This document shows positions 24,919 to 34,755 of a DNA stretch of 64,000 bases, in pieces. Position 1 is the first letter of the stretch. Each line of letters starts with the position of its first letter. Source of the stretch: CAZIMM01 sp964540415 (GTDB lineage Bacteria > Bacillota > Clostridia > Oscillospirales > Acutalibacteraceae). Position numbers and translations under genes: made by a program. The stretch spans positions 12,216-76,215 of the forward strand of contig CAZIMM010000002.1 of NCBI GenBank assembly GCA_964540415.1. Direction: 5' to 3'. The notes beneath the pieces are model-generated. The model was not told the origin of the DNA and ran no database searches. It saw only the letters and a list, made by a program, of their open reading frames with translations.

Positions 24919-26730
24919 TTACTCATCGTCGAGCTTGAGTACCGCCATGAATGCCTCCTGCGGCACCTCAACGCTGCCGAACTGCCTCATGCGCTTTTTG
25001 CCTTCTTTTTGTTTTTCAAGAAGCTTTTTCTTGCGGGTAATATCGCCGCCGTAGCATTTTGCAAGCACGTCCTTGCGCATTGCCTTGACTGTTTCGCGCG
25101 CAATGACCTTGCCGCCGATTGCAAGCTGAATCGGAATCTCGAACATCTGGCGCGGGATATTGTCCTTGAGCTTTTCCGCAATGCGCCTTGCTCTGGGGTA
25201 TGCCTTGTCGGAATGGAGAATGAAGGAGAGTGCGTCCACAATGTCGCCGTTGAGAAGCACGTCAAGCTTTACAAGGTTTGAACGCGCGTAGCCCGCAAGC
25301 TCATAGTCAAAGGAGGCGTAGCCTTTTGTGCGGGATTTGAGCGAATCGAAAAAGTCGTATATTATTTCGTTGAGCGGAAGCTCATAGTTGATGTCAACAC
25401 GGTCGGGTGTGATGTAGGTCATGTCCTTGAACACACCGCGCCTGTCCTGACACAGATCCATTATCGCGCCGACGTAATCGGGCGGAGAATAGATGTGCGA
25501 ATTTGTCATCGGCTCCTCGGAAAAGTCAATGAGGGCGGGGTCAGGATAATGCGTCGGGTTGTCAATTTCAACAACGCTGCCGTCGGTGAGATGGATTTTG
25601 TATATAACGCTCGGTACGGTTGTAACAAGGTCAAGGTCGTATTCGCGCTCAAGCCGTTCCTGAATGATTTCCAAGTGAAGCAGGCCGAGAAAGCCGCAGC
25701 GGAAGCCGAAGCCGAGAGCACCGGAGGTCTCCGGCTCATATGAAAGCGAGGCATCGTTGAGCTGAAGCTTTTCGAGTGCGTCGCGGAGGTTCTCATAGTC
25801 CGCGCCGTCCGCCGGATAAACTCCGCAGAAAACCATCGGCTGAACCTTGCGGTAGCCCGGCAGAGGCTCGGCGGCGGGATTGGAGGCGTTTGTTACGGTG
25901 TCGCCGACGCGTGCGTCTCCGACTGTTTTGATGGACGCGGTGATGTAGCCGACTTCGCCCGCCGAAAGCTGTTCACACGGCTCCATTGAGGTTGCTCGCA
26001 TGTAGCCGACTTCAACAACGCCGAACTCTGCACCCGTTGCCATCATGTGCATGGTGTCACCCGCGCGCAGAGTGCCCTGGATAACGCGGACATACACTAT
26101 GACACCCTTATAGCTGTCATAAATCGAATCGAAAATCAGCGCCTTGAGCGGTGCGCTGTCGTCCGCTTTCGGCGCGGGAATATCGCTGACAATGCGTTCG
26201 AGAACCTGCTCGACATTCTCTCCGGTTTTTGCGGAAATTCGGGGAGCGCTTGAACAGTCCAGCCCGATGACATCCTCAACCTCAGCCGCGACCCTGTCGG
26301 GATCTGCTGCGGGAAGATCGATTTTGTTGATGACGGGCACAATTTCAAGGTTGTGGTCGAGCGCGAGATATGTGTTGGCAAGTGTCTGCGCTTCAACACC
26401 CTGCGATGCGTCGACAATCAGCAGCGCACCCTCGCACGCGGCGAGCGAACGCGAAACCTCATAGTTGAAATCGACATGGCCGGGAGTATCAATCAGGTTG
26501 AGAATATACTCGTTGCCGTCGGCAGCTTTGTAGTTGAGCTTGACGGCGTGTGCTTTGATTGTGATTCCGCGTTCACGCTCAAGGTCCATTTTGTCGAGCA
26601 GCTGCGCTGTCATGTCGCGAAGGGCGACTGACTGCGTGAGTTCCAGAAGCCTGTCCGCGAGAGTGGACTTGCCGTGGTCAATGTGAGCAATGATGCAGAA
26701 ATTGCGTATGTTTTCTTTGGGTACAGACAA
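24919..26730 (-). CDS. lepA: Elongation factor 4 (LepA)
   Basis: 603 residues from a TTG at 26730. GAGGTGAT lies 4 bases before it and the next residues (SVPKENIRNFCIIAHIDHGK) match the family; the ORF extension to 26775 has no support. GTPase motifs are AHIDHGKST, DTPGHVDF and NKIDLP; the LepA-specific C-terminus shows KKLLEKQKEGKKRMRQFGSV. EF4 binds ribosomes and promotes back-translocation or assembly under stress. It is divergent from the zinc-ribbon membrane gene. Confidence 0.97.
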   Translation of the reverse strand: MSVPKENIRNFCIIAHIDHGKSTLADRLLELTQSVALRDMTAQLLDKMDLERERGITIKAHAVKLNYKAADGNEYILNLIDTPGHVDFNYEVSRSLAACEGALLIVDASQGVEAQTLANTYLALDHNLEIVPVINKIDLPAADPDRVAAEVEDVIGLDCSSAPRISAKTGENVEQVLERIVSDIPAPKADDSAPLKALIFDSIYDSYKGVIVYVRVIQGTLRAGDTMHMMATGAEFGVVEVGYMRATSMEPCEQLSAGEVGYITASIKTVGDARVGDTVTNASNPAAEPLPGYRKVQPMVFCGVYPADGADYENLRDALEKLQLNDASLSYEPETSGALGFGFRCGFLGLLHLEIIQERLEREYDLDLVTTVPSVIYKIHLTDGSVVEIDNPTHYPDPALIDFSEEPMTNSHIYSPPDYVGAIMDLCQDRRGVFKDMTYITPDRVDINYELPLNEIIYDFFDSLKSRTKGYASFDYELAGYARSNLVKLDVLLNGDIVDALSFILHSDKAYPRARRIAEKLKDNIPRQMFEIPIQLAIGGKVIARETVKAMRKDVLAKCYGGDITRKKKLLEKQKEGKKRMRQFGSVEVPQEAFMAVLKLDDE

Positions 26731-26734
26731 AAAT

Positions 26735-26742
26735 ATCACCTC
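26735..26742 (-). promoter_or_regulatory. Shine-Dalgarno that fixes the lepA TTG start
   Basis: GAGGTGAT on the minus strand, 4 bases before TTG. It excludes the longer in-frame start at 26775. Confidence 0.7.
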
Positions 26743-26929
26743 ATGGGCGTGAAAATAAAAATACTGCTCAAACAAAAATAAATATATTATATTATATCAA
26801 AACACACATACGAATGCAAGAGCGAAAAAAGCCTTTTCTTATCATATTTTATATATCAACATATTGAATAATTTTGTCGGATATGCTACACTTTTCCTAT
26901 ATGTATTACATACTGCGGAGATGATGTGA

Positions 26930-27808
26930 TTGGAATGCCCGAATTGCGGAGAAAAAATCGGAAGATTTGAACTGAGTCAGAATTGCACACACTGCGGAAT
27001 CAATTTGTTTTACTGTCAGCAGGAAAAACTTCTCTCATCCGACGCAAAGCGCTGCGAGCTGGAATTTGCCTCTTTGCGGGTTTTTGTCACAAAGCTCAAA
27101 ACTGCGTTCATCGGCGGTCCGCTGCAAATTGCGCGCCTTGTGTTCACGCTGGTTTGCGTCGGAATGCTGTTCATTCCGTTCGGTTCGCTGGAGGTGAATA
27201 TACCTCTCTTCAGCCATTCACTCTCTTTTTGGGGATACGGGCTGTACAGCAGCTTCAGCGACGGAAGCCTTTTGGCATTGCTCGACTTTGCGGGAATTGA
27301 CATTTCGGCGGACATAGCGCAAAAAGCGCTCATGCTCGTTGCCGCAATGCTTTTTTTGCTGCTTGTTGACCTTGCACTGTTTGCCAGTGAAATTTTGTCC
27401 TTAACAAATATCCGCCGCAGCGCGCGGGCAATGGCAGTGTTGAGCGCTGTCGGTGCTGCCGGGTCGGTGTTTGCCGTTGCTGCGTGTTTCACGCTCAACG
27501 GAGCAGAAAATGCCTTTGCCGACGGCTTGGTGGAAATCTCCTTCGGCTACGGAGGCTTTGCCGCCTTTGCTGCCTACCTTGTTATGCTTGCAATTAACTG
27601 CCTGATTCTCAAAAAGAAAATCGCCCCGCAATACAAGCAGGTTGACCTTGACCGCATTCAAATCCGCAAAAGGGTAAAAAGCGGAGAGCTCACCCTCGAG
27701 GAGCTTCCGCTGCCTGTGCTTGAATCCGAGGAGGAGCGCGAGCAGCGCCTTAAAGAGGAAAAAGAACTGGCCGAAAAAAATACAAAGGCGGTGACGGCCG
27801 ATGAGTAA
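26930..27808 (+). CDS. Zinc-ribbon membrane protein
   Basis: 292 residues, starting with TTG (GGAG about ten bases upstream). The N-terminus is a zinc ribbon with two CxxC knuckles (CPNCGEKIG and CTHCGINL, residues 3-24). Three or four membrane segments follow (about 68-88, 142-165, 170-195, 205-228). The cytoplasmic C-terminal tail is a charged coiled coil (ESEEEREQRLKEEKELAEK). I do not recognise a family function; such proteins are common in Clostridia. It overlaps the BIG2-domain gene by 8 bases, so the two are probably made together. Confidence 0.72.
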   Translation: MECPNCGEKIGRFELSQNCTHCGINLFYCQQEKLLSSDAKRCELEFASLRVFVTKLKTAFIGGPLQIARLVFTLVCVGMLFIPFGSLEVNIPLFSHSLSFWGYGLYSSFSDGSLLALLDFAGIDISADIAQKALMLVAAMLFLLLVDLALFASEILSLTNIRRSARAMAVLSAVGAAGSVFAVAACFTLNGAENAFADGLVEISFGYGGFAAFAAYLVMLAINCLILKKKIAPQYKQVDLDRIQIRKRVKSGELTLEELPLPVLESEEEREQRLKEEKELAEKNTKAVTADE

Positions 27809-29144
27809 AGAAAAGGTTGAAAGCCAGAAAAAGCGTCTGGTCATCTTCGGGCTTTTCAGTGTCATTGCCCTCGTGCTTTGCACCGGAGTTGTCCTGGGCG
27901 TTGCGCTTTCTCTTGTGACGGAGGGAGTTTACGAGTTTGATGTTCCCGCAGCGGAATCCCTCACTGCCATGCCCGAAACCGACGTTCAGACAGTTGACTT
28001 TCTCGCAAAACTCATTGACTCCGCAAAGGACGGCAAACGGGTTTATGCCGATGTGAGCACGGATATTTATGTTGAAAACATATCTCTCGACGGCAGCGAA
28101 AGTGAGCGGTCGGTGCTCAATTATATGCAAAAAACTATTACGGCAAATGTTGACGCAATGTATGCCGAGAATCACACGGGCAGCTTTGAGGACGGCTATA
28201 AGGGCTATCCGACAATAACCCTTTCTCCCGATGAAATAATCAAAGCCGGCTGTGAGCAGGGCATAAAAGACGTGGACGGCGAAGTTACTCAAACAGATTT
28301 TTATTTCTTCAGCCTTGACTGTGTCGCCGAAAACTATCCTCCGCGCCGTGAAAGCGGAGCTTATTCAACCTTCGGCTTGGAGGAGGATGATAAAATTCTC
28401 TCCGCTCTGCGTGCAGAAGCCGAGCCGATGCTCACGGTTGCGGAGTTAAGGGCTGTGGGCACAGAATTCAGAATCGAGGCACAATCAGAGCGGCTGACCG
28501 ACCGCCTGAATTATTTGAGTTTCAGCAGAAAATACTCCGTTGAGCTTGTCGTTGACTTTGCCGGGGACTTTGAAACGCTCGGCAGAAAAACGGTGAAGTT
28601 TGATTACACCGTCTGCGAAATGTTCAATTACACATGGGCGGGAATATCCTTTTCCGAGCAGTCGGTATCTCTCGAAAAGGGCGACACTCATCAGCTTTCC
28701 CTGAACGCGGTTATGAACGACGATTCCGATTACACCATGCGTCTGGAAAGCTCAAACGAGGCTGTTGCAACTGTTGACGATTTGGGTTATGTCTGCGGAG
28801 TTGAAAACAGCCGCGAGCCGGTTGTCATCACGGCTTATTTAGAATATCTCGGCATAGAGTACACTTCCGAATGTGAGGTCACGGTTTCGGTTCCGGTGAA
28901 AAAAATCGAGGTGTCAGAGGATGAAATGACGCTCGGAGTCGGGCAGACGCAGGCACTTTCCGCCCTGCTGAAGCCGGACAAGGCGACAAACACCGATGTC
29001 ATCTGGATAAGTGAAAACGAGAATGTTGCAGCTGTTTCGGAGGACGGCACGGTAACCGCTCTGAAGCCCGGCACGGCAACGGTGATTGCTGTTGCCGCGG
29101 ACGGACACTTCAGGGATTCCTGCACAGTCACCGTGACAGAATAG
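27801..29144 (+). CDS. Membrane-anchored protein with BIG2 domains
   Basis: 447 residues. One N-terminal membrane span (about residues 13-38) anchors a large outer domain with no family that I recognise (residues 45-270). Two bacterial Ig-like group 2 modules follow at about 280-360 and 365-447; the second shows the typical ending VSEDGTVTALKPGTATVIAVA. Such modules act as stalks or bind surface ligands. The gene overlaps the zinc-ribbon membrane gene by 8 bases and precedes the transporter by 10 bases, so an operon-wide task at the cell surface is possible. Confidence 0.8.
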   Translation: MSKEKVESQKKRLVIFGLFSVIALVLCTGVVLGVALSLVTEGVYEFDVPAAESLTAMPETDVQTVDFLAKLIDSAKDGKRVYADVSTDIYVENISLDGSESERSVLNYMQKTITANVDAMYAENHTGSFEDGYKGYPTITLSPDEIIKAGCEQGIKDVDGEVTQTDFYFFSLDCVAENYPPRRESGAYSTFGLEEDDKILSALRAEAEPMLTVAELRAVGTEFRIEAQSERLTDRLNYLSFSRKYSVELVVDFAGDFETLGRKTVKFDYTVCEMFNYTWAGISFSEQSVSLEKGDTHQLSLNAVMNDDSDYTMRLESSNEAVATVDDLGYVCGVENSREPVVITAYLEYLGIEYTSECEVTVSVPVKKIEVSEDEMTLGVGQTQALSALLKPDKATNTDVIWISENENVAAVSEDGTVTALKPGTATVIAVAADGHFRDSCTVTVTE

Positions 29145-29154
29145 GGGGATAAAA

Positions 29155-30681
29155 GTGGACGATAAGAACAATCAAACCGCCGTAATCGAAAGGGAAGAAT
29201 CCGCAGCCGGAGAACCTGTCAGACAAATCCATTTATATAAAGGGCACAACTATGTCGGGGTCAAGGAAACCATCGCTTATCTGTTCAACGACTGGTCAAA
29301 TTCTTTCAACATCAACTCCTTTTCGGAAAGATACATCTGGGACGTTGTGCACATTGATTTCACCATCAGCGCTGTGGTCAACCTGGTCACAACAGCGTGG
29401 GATATCATCAACGACACGTTCATTTCCGTTATTGTTGACAATACGCGCACCCGCATAGGCAAGTTCAGGCCGTACCTTATCGGCATGCAGCTTCCGCTCA
29501 CGGTTCTCAGCATGTTCGGCTGGCTGCTGCCGCTGTTCTTCCCAAACACCTCCGGCACATATATCCCCAAGCTGATTTATTATTATGTTTTTAACATCAT
29601 CAACGAAACCGCGGGCACCTTCACCGGCGTTGCAAAAAGCGGGTATATGTCCACAATAACACCAAACCCGAACGAGAGGGTGAGGCTGATAACCCTCGCC
29701 GAGCTGCTGACGGGCTTCATGGGCGAGGATATGCCGCGGTACATAATGGGCGTGCTCATTGACCTTGTCAATAACAAAGTTGTCAAATGGAAGCTGAGCT
29801 CTGTGTTTGTTGTAATGGGCTCGTTGACTGCGGTGATTTCCTCGCTGTGCACCTTCTGGTTTTTTATCGCATCGAAAGAAAGAGTTCCGCAGTCAATCGA
29901 AAGGCCGAACGTCAAGGAGGGGCTCAAGGCAATTTTCACAAACTATCCCGTGCTTCTGATGTGTCTTTCGGACTTCCTCGGAAACTTTGCAATCAGCAAG
30001 AGCGAAGCGAATTATTTTATCGACGTTCTGGGCAGTTATTCGCTCATCACTTTGCTGAACATTCCATCCTCAGTCAACGGAAGCATAAGCTATGCCTTCG
30101 TTGCTCCGCTGCGAAAACGGTTTTCATCAAAAGCACTTTGGATATTTTCGGATATCTACGGGGATGTTCTCAACCTCGGCGTGTTCCTTTTCGGCATCAG
30201 CAAACGCAAGACAATGTTTTACAAAACCGTGCCGATGTGCATTGCGTTCGGCATGAAGGAATGGTTCGGCAAATGGATATGGGGCATAACAAAGGTTATC
30301 AATGCGGATTTGTGGAACGAGGCAATGGACTACTGCGAGTGGAAAAACGGCTACAGAATGGAGGCTACCACGGGTGTTGCCAAGGGCTTGATTCTGAAAA
30401 TTCAGGCGGCGCTGCTCGGCTCGGTGACAAATCTGCTGATGAAAAAAATCGGCTATGTTCAGGGGCTTGCAATCGGAACACAGAACGACAAAACAAAGTT
30501 CTGGGAATTCGCGCTTTGCACTGCTGTGCCGACTGTCACCGGCGCCCTGGGCATCATTCCGAAATTCCTCTGGCCGCTGTCAAGAGAAAAGCGCACGAAG
30601 ATGTATGACGAGCTGGCGCAGGTCAGGCAGGACATGGTTTTGGGGTATGTGGACAGCTACACACCCGAAACAGCGGAATAA
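29155..30681 (+). CDS. GPH-family sugar:cation symporter (MFS)
   Basis: 508 residues with about twelve membrane segments. The signature is WDIINDTFISVIVDNTRTRIGKFRPYLIG, split over residues 80-110 and close to the MelB/GusB/XynB consensus (D-x2-G-x2-D-x2-R-T-R-x-G-K-F-R-P). A second motif, EAMDYCEWKNGYRME, near residue 390 fits the same family. Such carriers import sugars or glycosides with sodium or protons. Start is GTG with GGGGGAT upstream. The substrate cannot be read from the sequence; the neighbouring BIG2 protein suggests a surface-glycan context. Confidence 0.85.
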   Translation: MDDKNNQTAVIEREESAAGEPVRQIHLYKGHNYVGVKETIAYLFNDWSNSFNINSFSERYIWDVVHIDFTISAVVNLVTTAWDIINDTFISVIVDNTRTRIGKFRPYLIGMQLPLTVLSMFGWLLPLFFPNTSGTYIPKLIYYYVFNIINETAGTFTGVAKSGYMSTITPNPNERVRLITLAELLTGFMGEDMPRYIMGVLIDLVNNKVVKWKLSSVFVVMGSLTAVISSLCTFWFFIASKERVPQSIERPNVKEGLKAIFTNYPVLLMCLSDFLGNFAISKSEANYFIDVLGSYSLITLLNIPSSVNGSISYAFVAPLRKRFSSKALWIFSDIYGDVLNLGVFLFGISKRKTMFYKTVPMCIAFGMKEWFGKWIWGITKVINADLWNEAMDYCEWKNGYRMEATTGVAKGLILKIQAALLGSVTNLLMKKIGYVQGLAIGTQNDKTKFWEFALCTAVPTVTGALGIIPKFLWPLSREKRTKMYDELAQVRQDMVLGYVDSYTPETAE

Positions 30682-30736
30682 GAAACGGCGAACCCGTTAA
30701 CGCGGCTGCCGGGCGCACTGCAAAATAATACGAATC

Positions 30737-30766
30737 AAAAAGCCACCCGATGAGGGCGGCTTTTTT
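30737..30766 (+). terminator. Terminator after the GPH transporter
   Basis: AAAAAGCC-CCC pairs with GGG-GGCTTTTTT, with one mismatch and a five-base loop, ending in six T. It closes the 26930-30681 operon. Confidence 0.85.
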
Positions 30767-30911
30767 AATAGAAAAAATGTGCTTGCGCAGGCTTGTTATG
30801 CCCGATGACGATGTGTCGTTCAGCCGTTAACAGCACCCGATTGCCTCACCTGAAACGGTATCATATATCTGCTTATCCAGTATTTGTCAGTCCTATATTG
30901 CCAGCCTTCCA

Positions 30912-30940
30912 TTGAAAAAAAAGGGTGGAAATGCTATCAT
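30912..30940 (+). promoter_or_regulatory. Sigma-A promoter of the metallophosphoesterase gene
   Basis: TTGAAA (30912-30917), 17 bases, TATCAT (30935-30940), 24 bases before the ATG at 30965. Confidence 0.65.
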
Positions 30941-30964
30941 TTTCAGTGAAAGGATGGATGAAAA

Positions 30965-31918
30965 ATGGCGCTTGTTGACATACTCACAAGGGCGATGTCT
31001 CTTGTTATAACCGCTGTGATGATTGTCATGCCGACGCTCAACTCTATTACGGGTTACAGAATGCAGGCACGCGATGAGGAGAACATAAAGCTCAACTTTG
31101 CAACCATATCGGACGTGCACATAAAAACCGGAGAATCATCGCGTGTATCGCTGCTCAGGCTCGGGCTGAACGATATTGACCACGCGGCAACGAAGGTGGA
31201 CGCACTTGTGGCCGCGGGGGACATAACAGAGGCGGCGGAGGACGCTGAGTTCAAGGCGTTTTTCAATGCTTACAAAAGCTCCTGCCCGGATGCTTACCCG
31301 ATAATCGCAACCGGAAACCATGACACAACCTTTTGTAAAGACGGACTTGCGGCTGCGAAGAAACGCTTTTGCAAATACTACAACGAGGTCTCGGGCAGGG
31401 ACATAAACTGTGTGTATTACAGCAAGGATATCAACGGTTATAAGTTCATTGTTCTCGGAACACAGGGGAATAGCGGCACACAGCTTTACATGAGCGAGGA
31501 ACAGTTCACCTGGCTTGACACAAGGCTCAAGGAGGCGACAACAGGCGGCAAGCCGGTGTTTGTCATTTGCCACGAGCCGCTCAATTACACTCACGGTATG
31601 CCCTCAATCTGGCCTGCCGGCCATGTCGGAAGCCAGAGTGACAGGCTGATGACCATGCTGAAAAAATATAAAAACGTGTTTTTCATTTCAGGTCATCTTC
31701 ATGTCGGGCTTTATGAAAAAACCGTTGAAAACTACGGCTCGCTTCACTGCATAAATCTGCCCTGTTATCAGTACATCAACAGCAAAAACATCGGCACGGC
31801 GCTCAACGGAGTCGGGCTGCAATTTGAAGTTTATTCCGAAAAGGTTTTAATCAGAGCAAGGTGCTATTCTGGCTCGTCGTGGTATAACAAGTTCAGTTAT
31901 GAAATCCCGCTGAAATAA
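30965..31918 (+). CDS. Calcineurin-like metallophosphoesterase, membrane-anchored
   Basis: 317 residues. A hydrophobic N-terminus (about residues 9-25) predicts a signal or anchor. All phosphoesterase motifs are present: ISDVHI, AAGDIT, TGNHDT, VICHEP and SGHLHVG, giving a complete dinuclear metal site. The substrate is not predictable. It has its own promoter at 30912 and shares 22 bases with the end of the convergent cca gene. One of several phosphoesterases in this window. Confidence 0.85.
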   Translation: MALVDILTRAMSLVITAVMIVMPTLNSITGYRMQARDEENIKLNFATISDVHIKTGESSRVSLLRLGLNDIDHAATKVDALVAAGDITEAAEDAEFKAFFNAYKSSCPDAYPIIATGNHDTTFCKDGLAAAKKRFCKYYNEVSGRDINCVYYSKDINGYKFIVLGTQGNSGTQLYMSEEQFTWLDTRLKEATTGGKPVFVICHEPLNYTHGMPSIWPAGHVGSQSDRLMTMLKKYKNVFFISGHLHVGLYEKTVENYGSLHCINLPCYQYINSKNIGTALNGVGLQFEVYSEKVLIRARCYSGSSWYNKFSYEIPLK

Positions 31919-33141
31919 CGCGCGAGCAATTCCTCACGGTTGTTGGATGCTCTGCCGTCAATGACGTCGCCGAGCATCTTTTCCAACAGAGCACCGGTTT
32001 GCTGACCGGCAACGCCGAACGCTTTCAGGTCATTACCCGTCACGGCAAGCTGACTCACGGAAATGCAGGCGTTTTCGCTCACAAACCGTTTCACTGTTGC
32101 GGAAAGCCTGTGCACGGCATTTGCCGCCTGCGTGTCGTCGGTCGCTCCTGCAAGAGCAGCTCTCAGATGCAGCATGTCAAGAACGGGCTGCACGCCGCAG
32201 CTTCCGGCAAGCTTTTTCAGTTCGGCCTCTCCCGGCACGGGAGGGGCTTTTTCATTCAGTTCAAGCAGCAGGCGCACGCCGTTTGTCACGGCCTTTTCGG
32301 CCTTGAGCGCGGCGAGAGTTACGGCGGCAAAATCCGGCAGGGGACTGCCCCCGGTTTCAAGCTTTGACGAAAGAAAAACCGCGGCAAGGCGGAGAATTTT
32401 TTCGGGTTTCACAAGGGGCAGCATCCGGGACAGCAGCTCCTGCCGCACGGCGGAAAAAGCAATCAGGCTGCTCATTGCGGAGCTGTAGCGCAACAGCACG
32501 TCTCCGGCATTCTTTCCGCAGACAAGCTGTGAAAGCTCGGAATACTTTCTCTCGGCGGATATGTTTCCGAGCAGAGCGCTGTTTTCAAAAACCGAGCGGG
32601 CGGTTCGCTCCTCAACCGTGAAGCCGAGCGTTGCGCTGAACCGCAGGGCGCGCATAATTCTTAAGGCATCCTCACCGAAACGGACATCGGGTTCTCCGAC
32701 GCAGGATATACGTTCTGCGGCAATATCTGCAAGCCCGCCGAACGGGTCAATAAGCCCGCGGCTCGGGCTGTACGCCATGGCATTGACGGTGAAGTCCCTT
32801 CTGGACAAATCACTCCGGATGTCCAACAAAAAGCTCACCTTCTCCGGGTGGCGGTTGTCGGAATATGTGCCGTCGGTGCGGTAGGTTGTGACTTCAAGCG
32901 GCACAGCATCAACAATCACCAGCACCGTGCCGTGCCGTACGGCGTTTTCAATTGCTTTGTGCTGCGGAAAACAAAGCATCGTCTGCTCGGGCAGGGCGTT
33001 TGTTGCAATGTCAAAATCGTGCGGACTCAGACCCATTGCGGAATCACGCACACAGCCGCCCACGAGAAAGCCCTCAAAGCCGCCCTTTTCGAGCAGCCCG
33101 AGAGCTTTTGTAACATATGATGGGATTTTGAATTCAATCAT
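31897..33141 (-). CDS. cca: CCA tRNA nucleotidyltransferase
   Basis: 414 residues. Class II nucleotidyltransferase head with VGGCVRDSAMG and HDFDIATNALPEQT (the two catalytic Asp), then TVNAMAYSPSRGLIDPFGG and DALRIMRALRFSATLGF. It adds or repairs the CCA end of tRNAs. The C-terminal helical region is variable, as usual. It is the final gene after the kinase/regulator pair on the minus strand (21-base gap) and converges with the phosphoesterase gene with a 22-base overlap. Confidence 0.94.
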   Translation of the reverse strand: MIEFKIPSYVTKALGLLEKGGFEGFLVGGCVRDSAMGLSPHDFDIATNALPEQTMLCFPQHKAIENAVRHGTVLVIVDAVPLEVTTYRTDGTYSDNRHPEKVSFLLDIRSDLSRRDFTVNAMAYSPSRGLIDPFGGLADIAAERISCVGEPDVRFGEDALRIMRALRFSATLGFTVEERTARSVFENSALLGNISAERKYSELSQLVCGKNAGDVLLRYSSAMSSLIAFSAVRQELLSRMLPLVKPEKILRLAAVFLSSKLETGGSPLPDFAAVTLAALKAEKAVTNGVRLLLELNEKAPPVPGEAELKKLAGSCGVQPVLDMLHLRAALAGATDDTQAANAVHRLSATVKRFVSENACISVSQLAVTGNDLKAFGVAGQQTGALLEKMLGDVIDGRASNNREELLARYFSGIS

Positions 33142-33162
33142 GTCAGACTGTCACCGCCGCAG

Positions 33163-34746
33163 TTAATCGTCTGCCTGCTTTTCGTCCGAATCAGCCTCGT
33201 CCTTTTCCGGGGCAAGGGCTATGTCAAACCAGAAGGTCACGCCGTCCTCGCCGTTGCTCACGCCGTAATCCTGAGAGTGCATTTCCTGAATTGCCTTGGC
33301 AATCGACAGGCCGAGACCGAAACGCCCCTCGGAGCGGGAGTGGGATTTGTCGGAGCGGTAAAAGCTAATCCAGATGTTGTTGATGTCATCCTCGGCAATC
33401 AGCTCACCGGTGTTGAAAACACTCACTCTGTATTTATCACCGAGCTTTTCTCCGCTGATGTCAATTCTTTTTTCGCCGTCCGCGTGGTGGATGGCGTTTG
33501 AAACAAAGTTTCCGAACACCATTTCGAGCTTGCCGGGGTCTCCCAAGCCGAAAACTCCGCTGTCAACACTGTTTGTAACCTTTATGCCGAGATCGTCGGC
33601 GAGAATGCCGTAGGAATAGAGAATGTTTGAAACAAACTGCGAAATTTCAAAGCGCTCGGGAGCGAGAGAATAAGAGCCGGACTCGTATTTCGAAAGCTCG
33701 AGCAGCTCCCAGACCAGCCTGTTCATTCGGTGGGTTTCCTCGATGATGATGTCGCAGTATTCCTGCGGGTCGTAGCTCGATTTGTTGATGCCGAGCTTGA
33801 TGCCCTCCGCGTAGCCCTGAATAATTGCAATTGGGGTTTTCAGCTCGTGGGACGCGTTGGAAATGAATTCCTTGCGCGTCTGCTCAAGGCGGCGCTCATG
33901 CTCGATGTCTTCCTCAAGCCGTTTGTTTTTTTCCTGCAAATCGCGCATGGCGGAATCCAGGTTTGCGGAAAGTGTGTTGATGCTTTGCCCCAATTCGCCG
34001 ATTTCGTTGACTGCATAGGGCGGACAGCGGTGGCTGAAATCAAAGTGCGACATGTTGCGGGTTATTTCGTTCATTTCAATGAGCGGCCGTGTGAACCGAC
34101 GCACGAAGATATACACGACGATGCTTATCAGCACAAACGCGACAAAGGCAGTGAGCGTGACAAAGACAATTGCCGAATTGGCGTGAGAGTCAAGATAATT
34201 TGTCTTTGACATGATTTTGATGAAGCCGCCGTTTGCAATCGCCTTGCCGTAGACAAGGTACTGCACATCACGCCCCAGCTCCTGCTGCATTTCGAAATAG
34301 CTTCCGTCGCGGTTGTCCTTGTGCCTGATTGTCACCATGTTTTTGCGGCGGTAGCCCCCGATGATGTCTGAGGAGGAGCTGAGCCAGTCGTTGAAAAGGC
34401 TGCTGATGGCCGAGGAATAAACGAGCACGTTTGAGGAGTTGTAAATTTCAACCTCAATATTGTTGTTGTTTTCGATGCCGTACATATCGCTATAAAAAGT
34501 CTGGCTTGTGGAATTGAGCATGCCCTCAATTTCAACGCAGACGCTTTTTATGCTTCGCTGAGCATTGAAAAGATAAACAGCGTTGAGAAACTGTGAGTTT
34601 GCAAGGGTAATCAGCAAAACACCCACGCAGACAATCGCCGTTATCGGCAAAAAAAGCTGAGCGCGTATTTTTTTATAGCCGTGGGGCAGGGACTGCCTTG
34701 CAGCTTTATTTATGTTTTTGTTTGATGCTTTTTTATTTTCATCCAT
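33163..34746 (-). CDS. Sensor histidine kinase
   Basis: 527 residues. A first membrane span at about 30-50 and a second at about 190-212 bracket an extracytoplasmic sensor of some 140 residues. HAMP (RRFTRPLIEMNEITRNMSHF) follows, then a coiled coil, the H-box SHELKTPIAIIQGYAEGIK with the phosphorylated His near residue 300, the N-box FGNFVSNAIHHA and the G-box SRSEGRFGLGLSIAKAI. The ATP-lid reads VFNTGELIAEDD, as in VanS-like kinases. The paired regulator lies 9 bases upstream. The signal is unknown. Confidence 0.92.
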   Translation of the reverse strand: MDENKKASNKNINKAARQSLPHGYKKIRAQLFLPITAIVCVGVLLITLANSQFLNAVYLFNAQRSIKSVCVEIEGMLNSTSQTFYSDMYGIENNNNIEVEIYNSSNVLVYSSAISSLFNDWLSSSSDIIGGYRRKNMVTIRHKDNRDGSYFEMQQELGRDVQYLVYGKAIANGGFIKIMSKTNYLDSHANSAIVFVTLTAFVAFVLISIVVYIFVRRFTRPLIEMNEITRNMSHFDFSHRCPPYAVNEIGELGQSINTLSANLDSAMRDLQEKNKRLEEDIEHERRLEQTRKEFISNASHELKTPIAIIQGYAEGIKLGINKSSYDPQEYCDIIIEETHRMNRLVWELLELSKYESGSYSLAPERFEISQFVSNILYSYGILADDLGIKVTNSVDSGVFGLGDPGKLEMVFGNFVSNAIHHADGEKRIDISGEKLGDKYRVSVFNTGELIAEDDINNIWISFYRSDKSHSRSEGRFGLGLSIAKAIQEMHSQDYGVSNGEDGVTFWFDIALAPEKDEADSDEKQADD

Positions 34747-34755
34747 ATGAATGCC

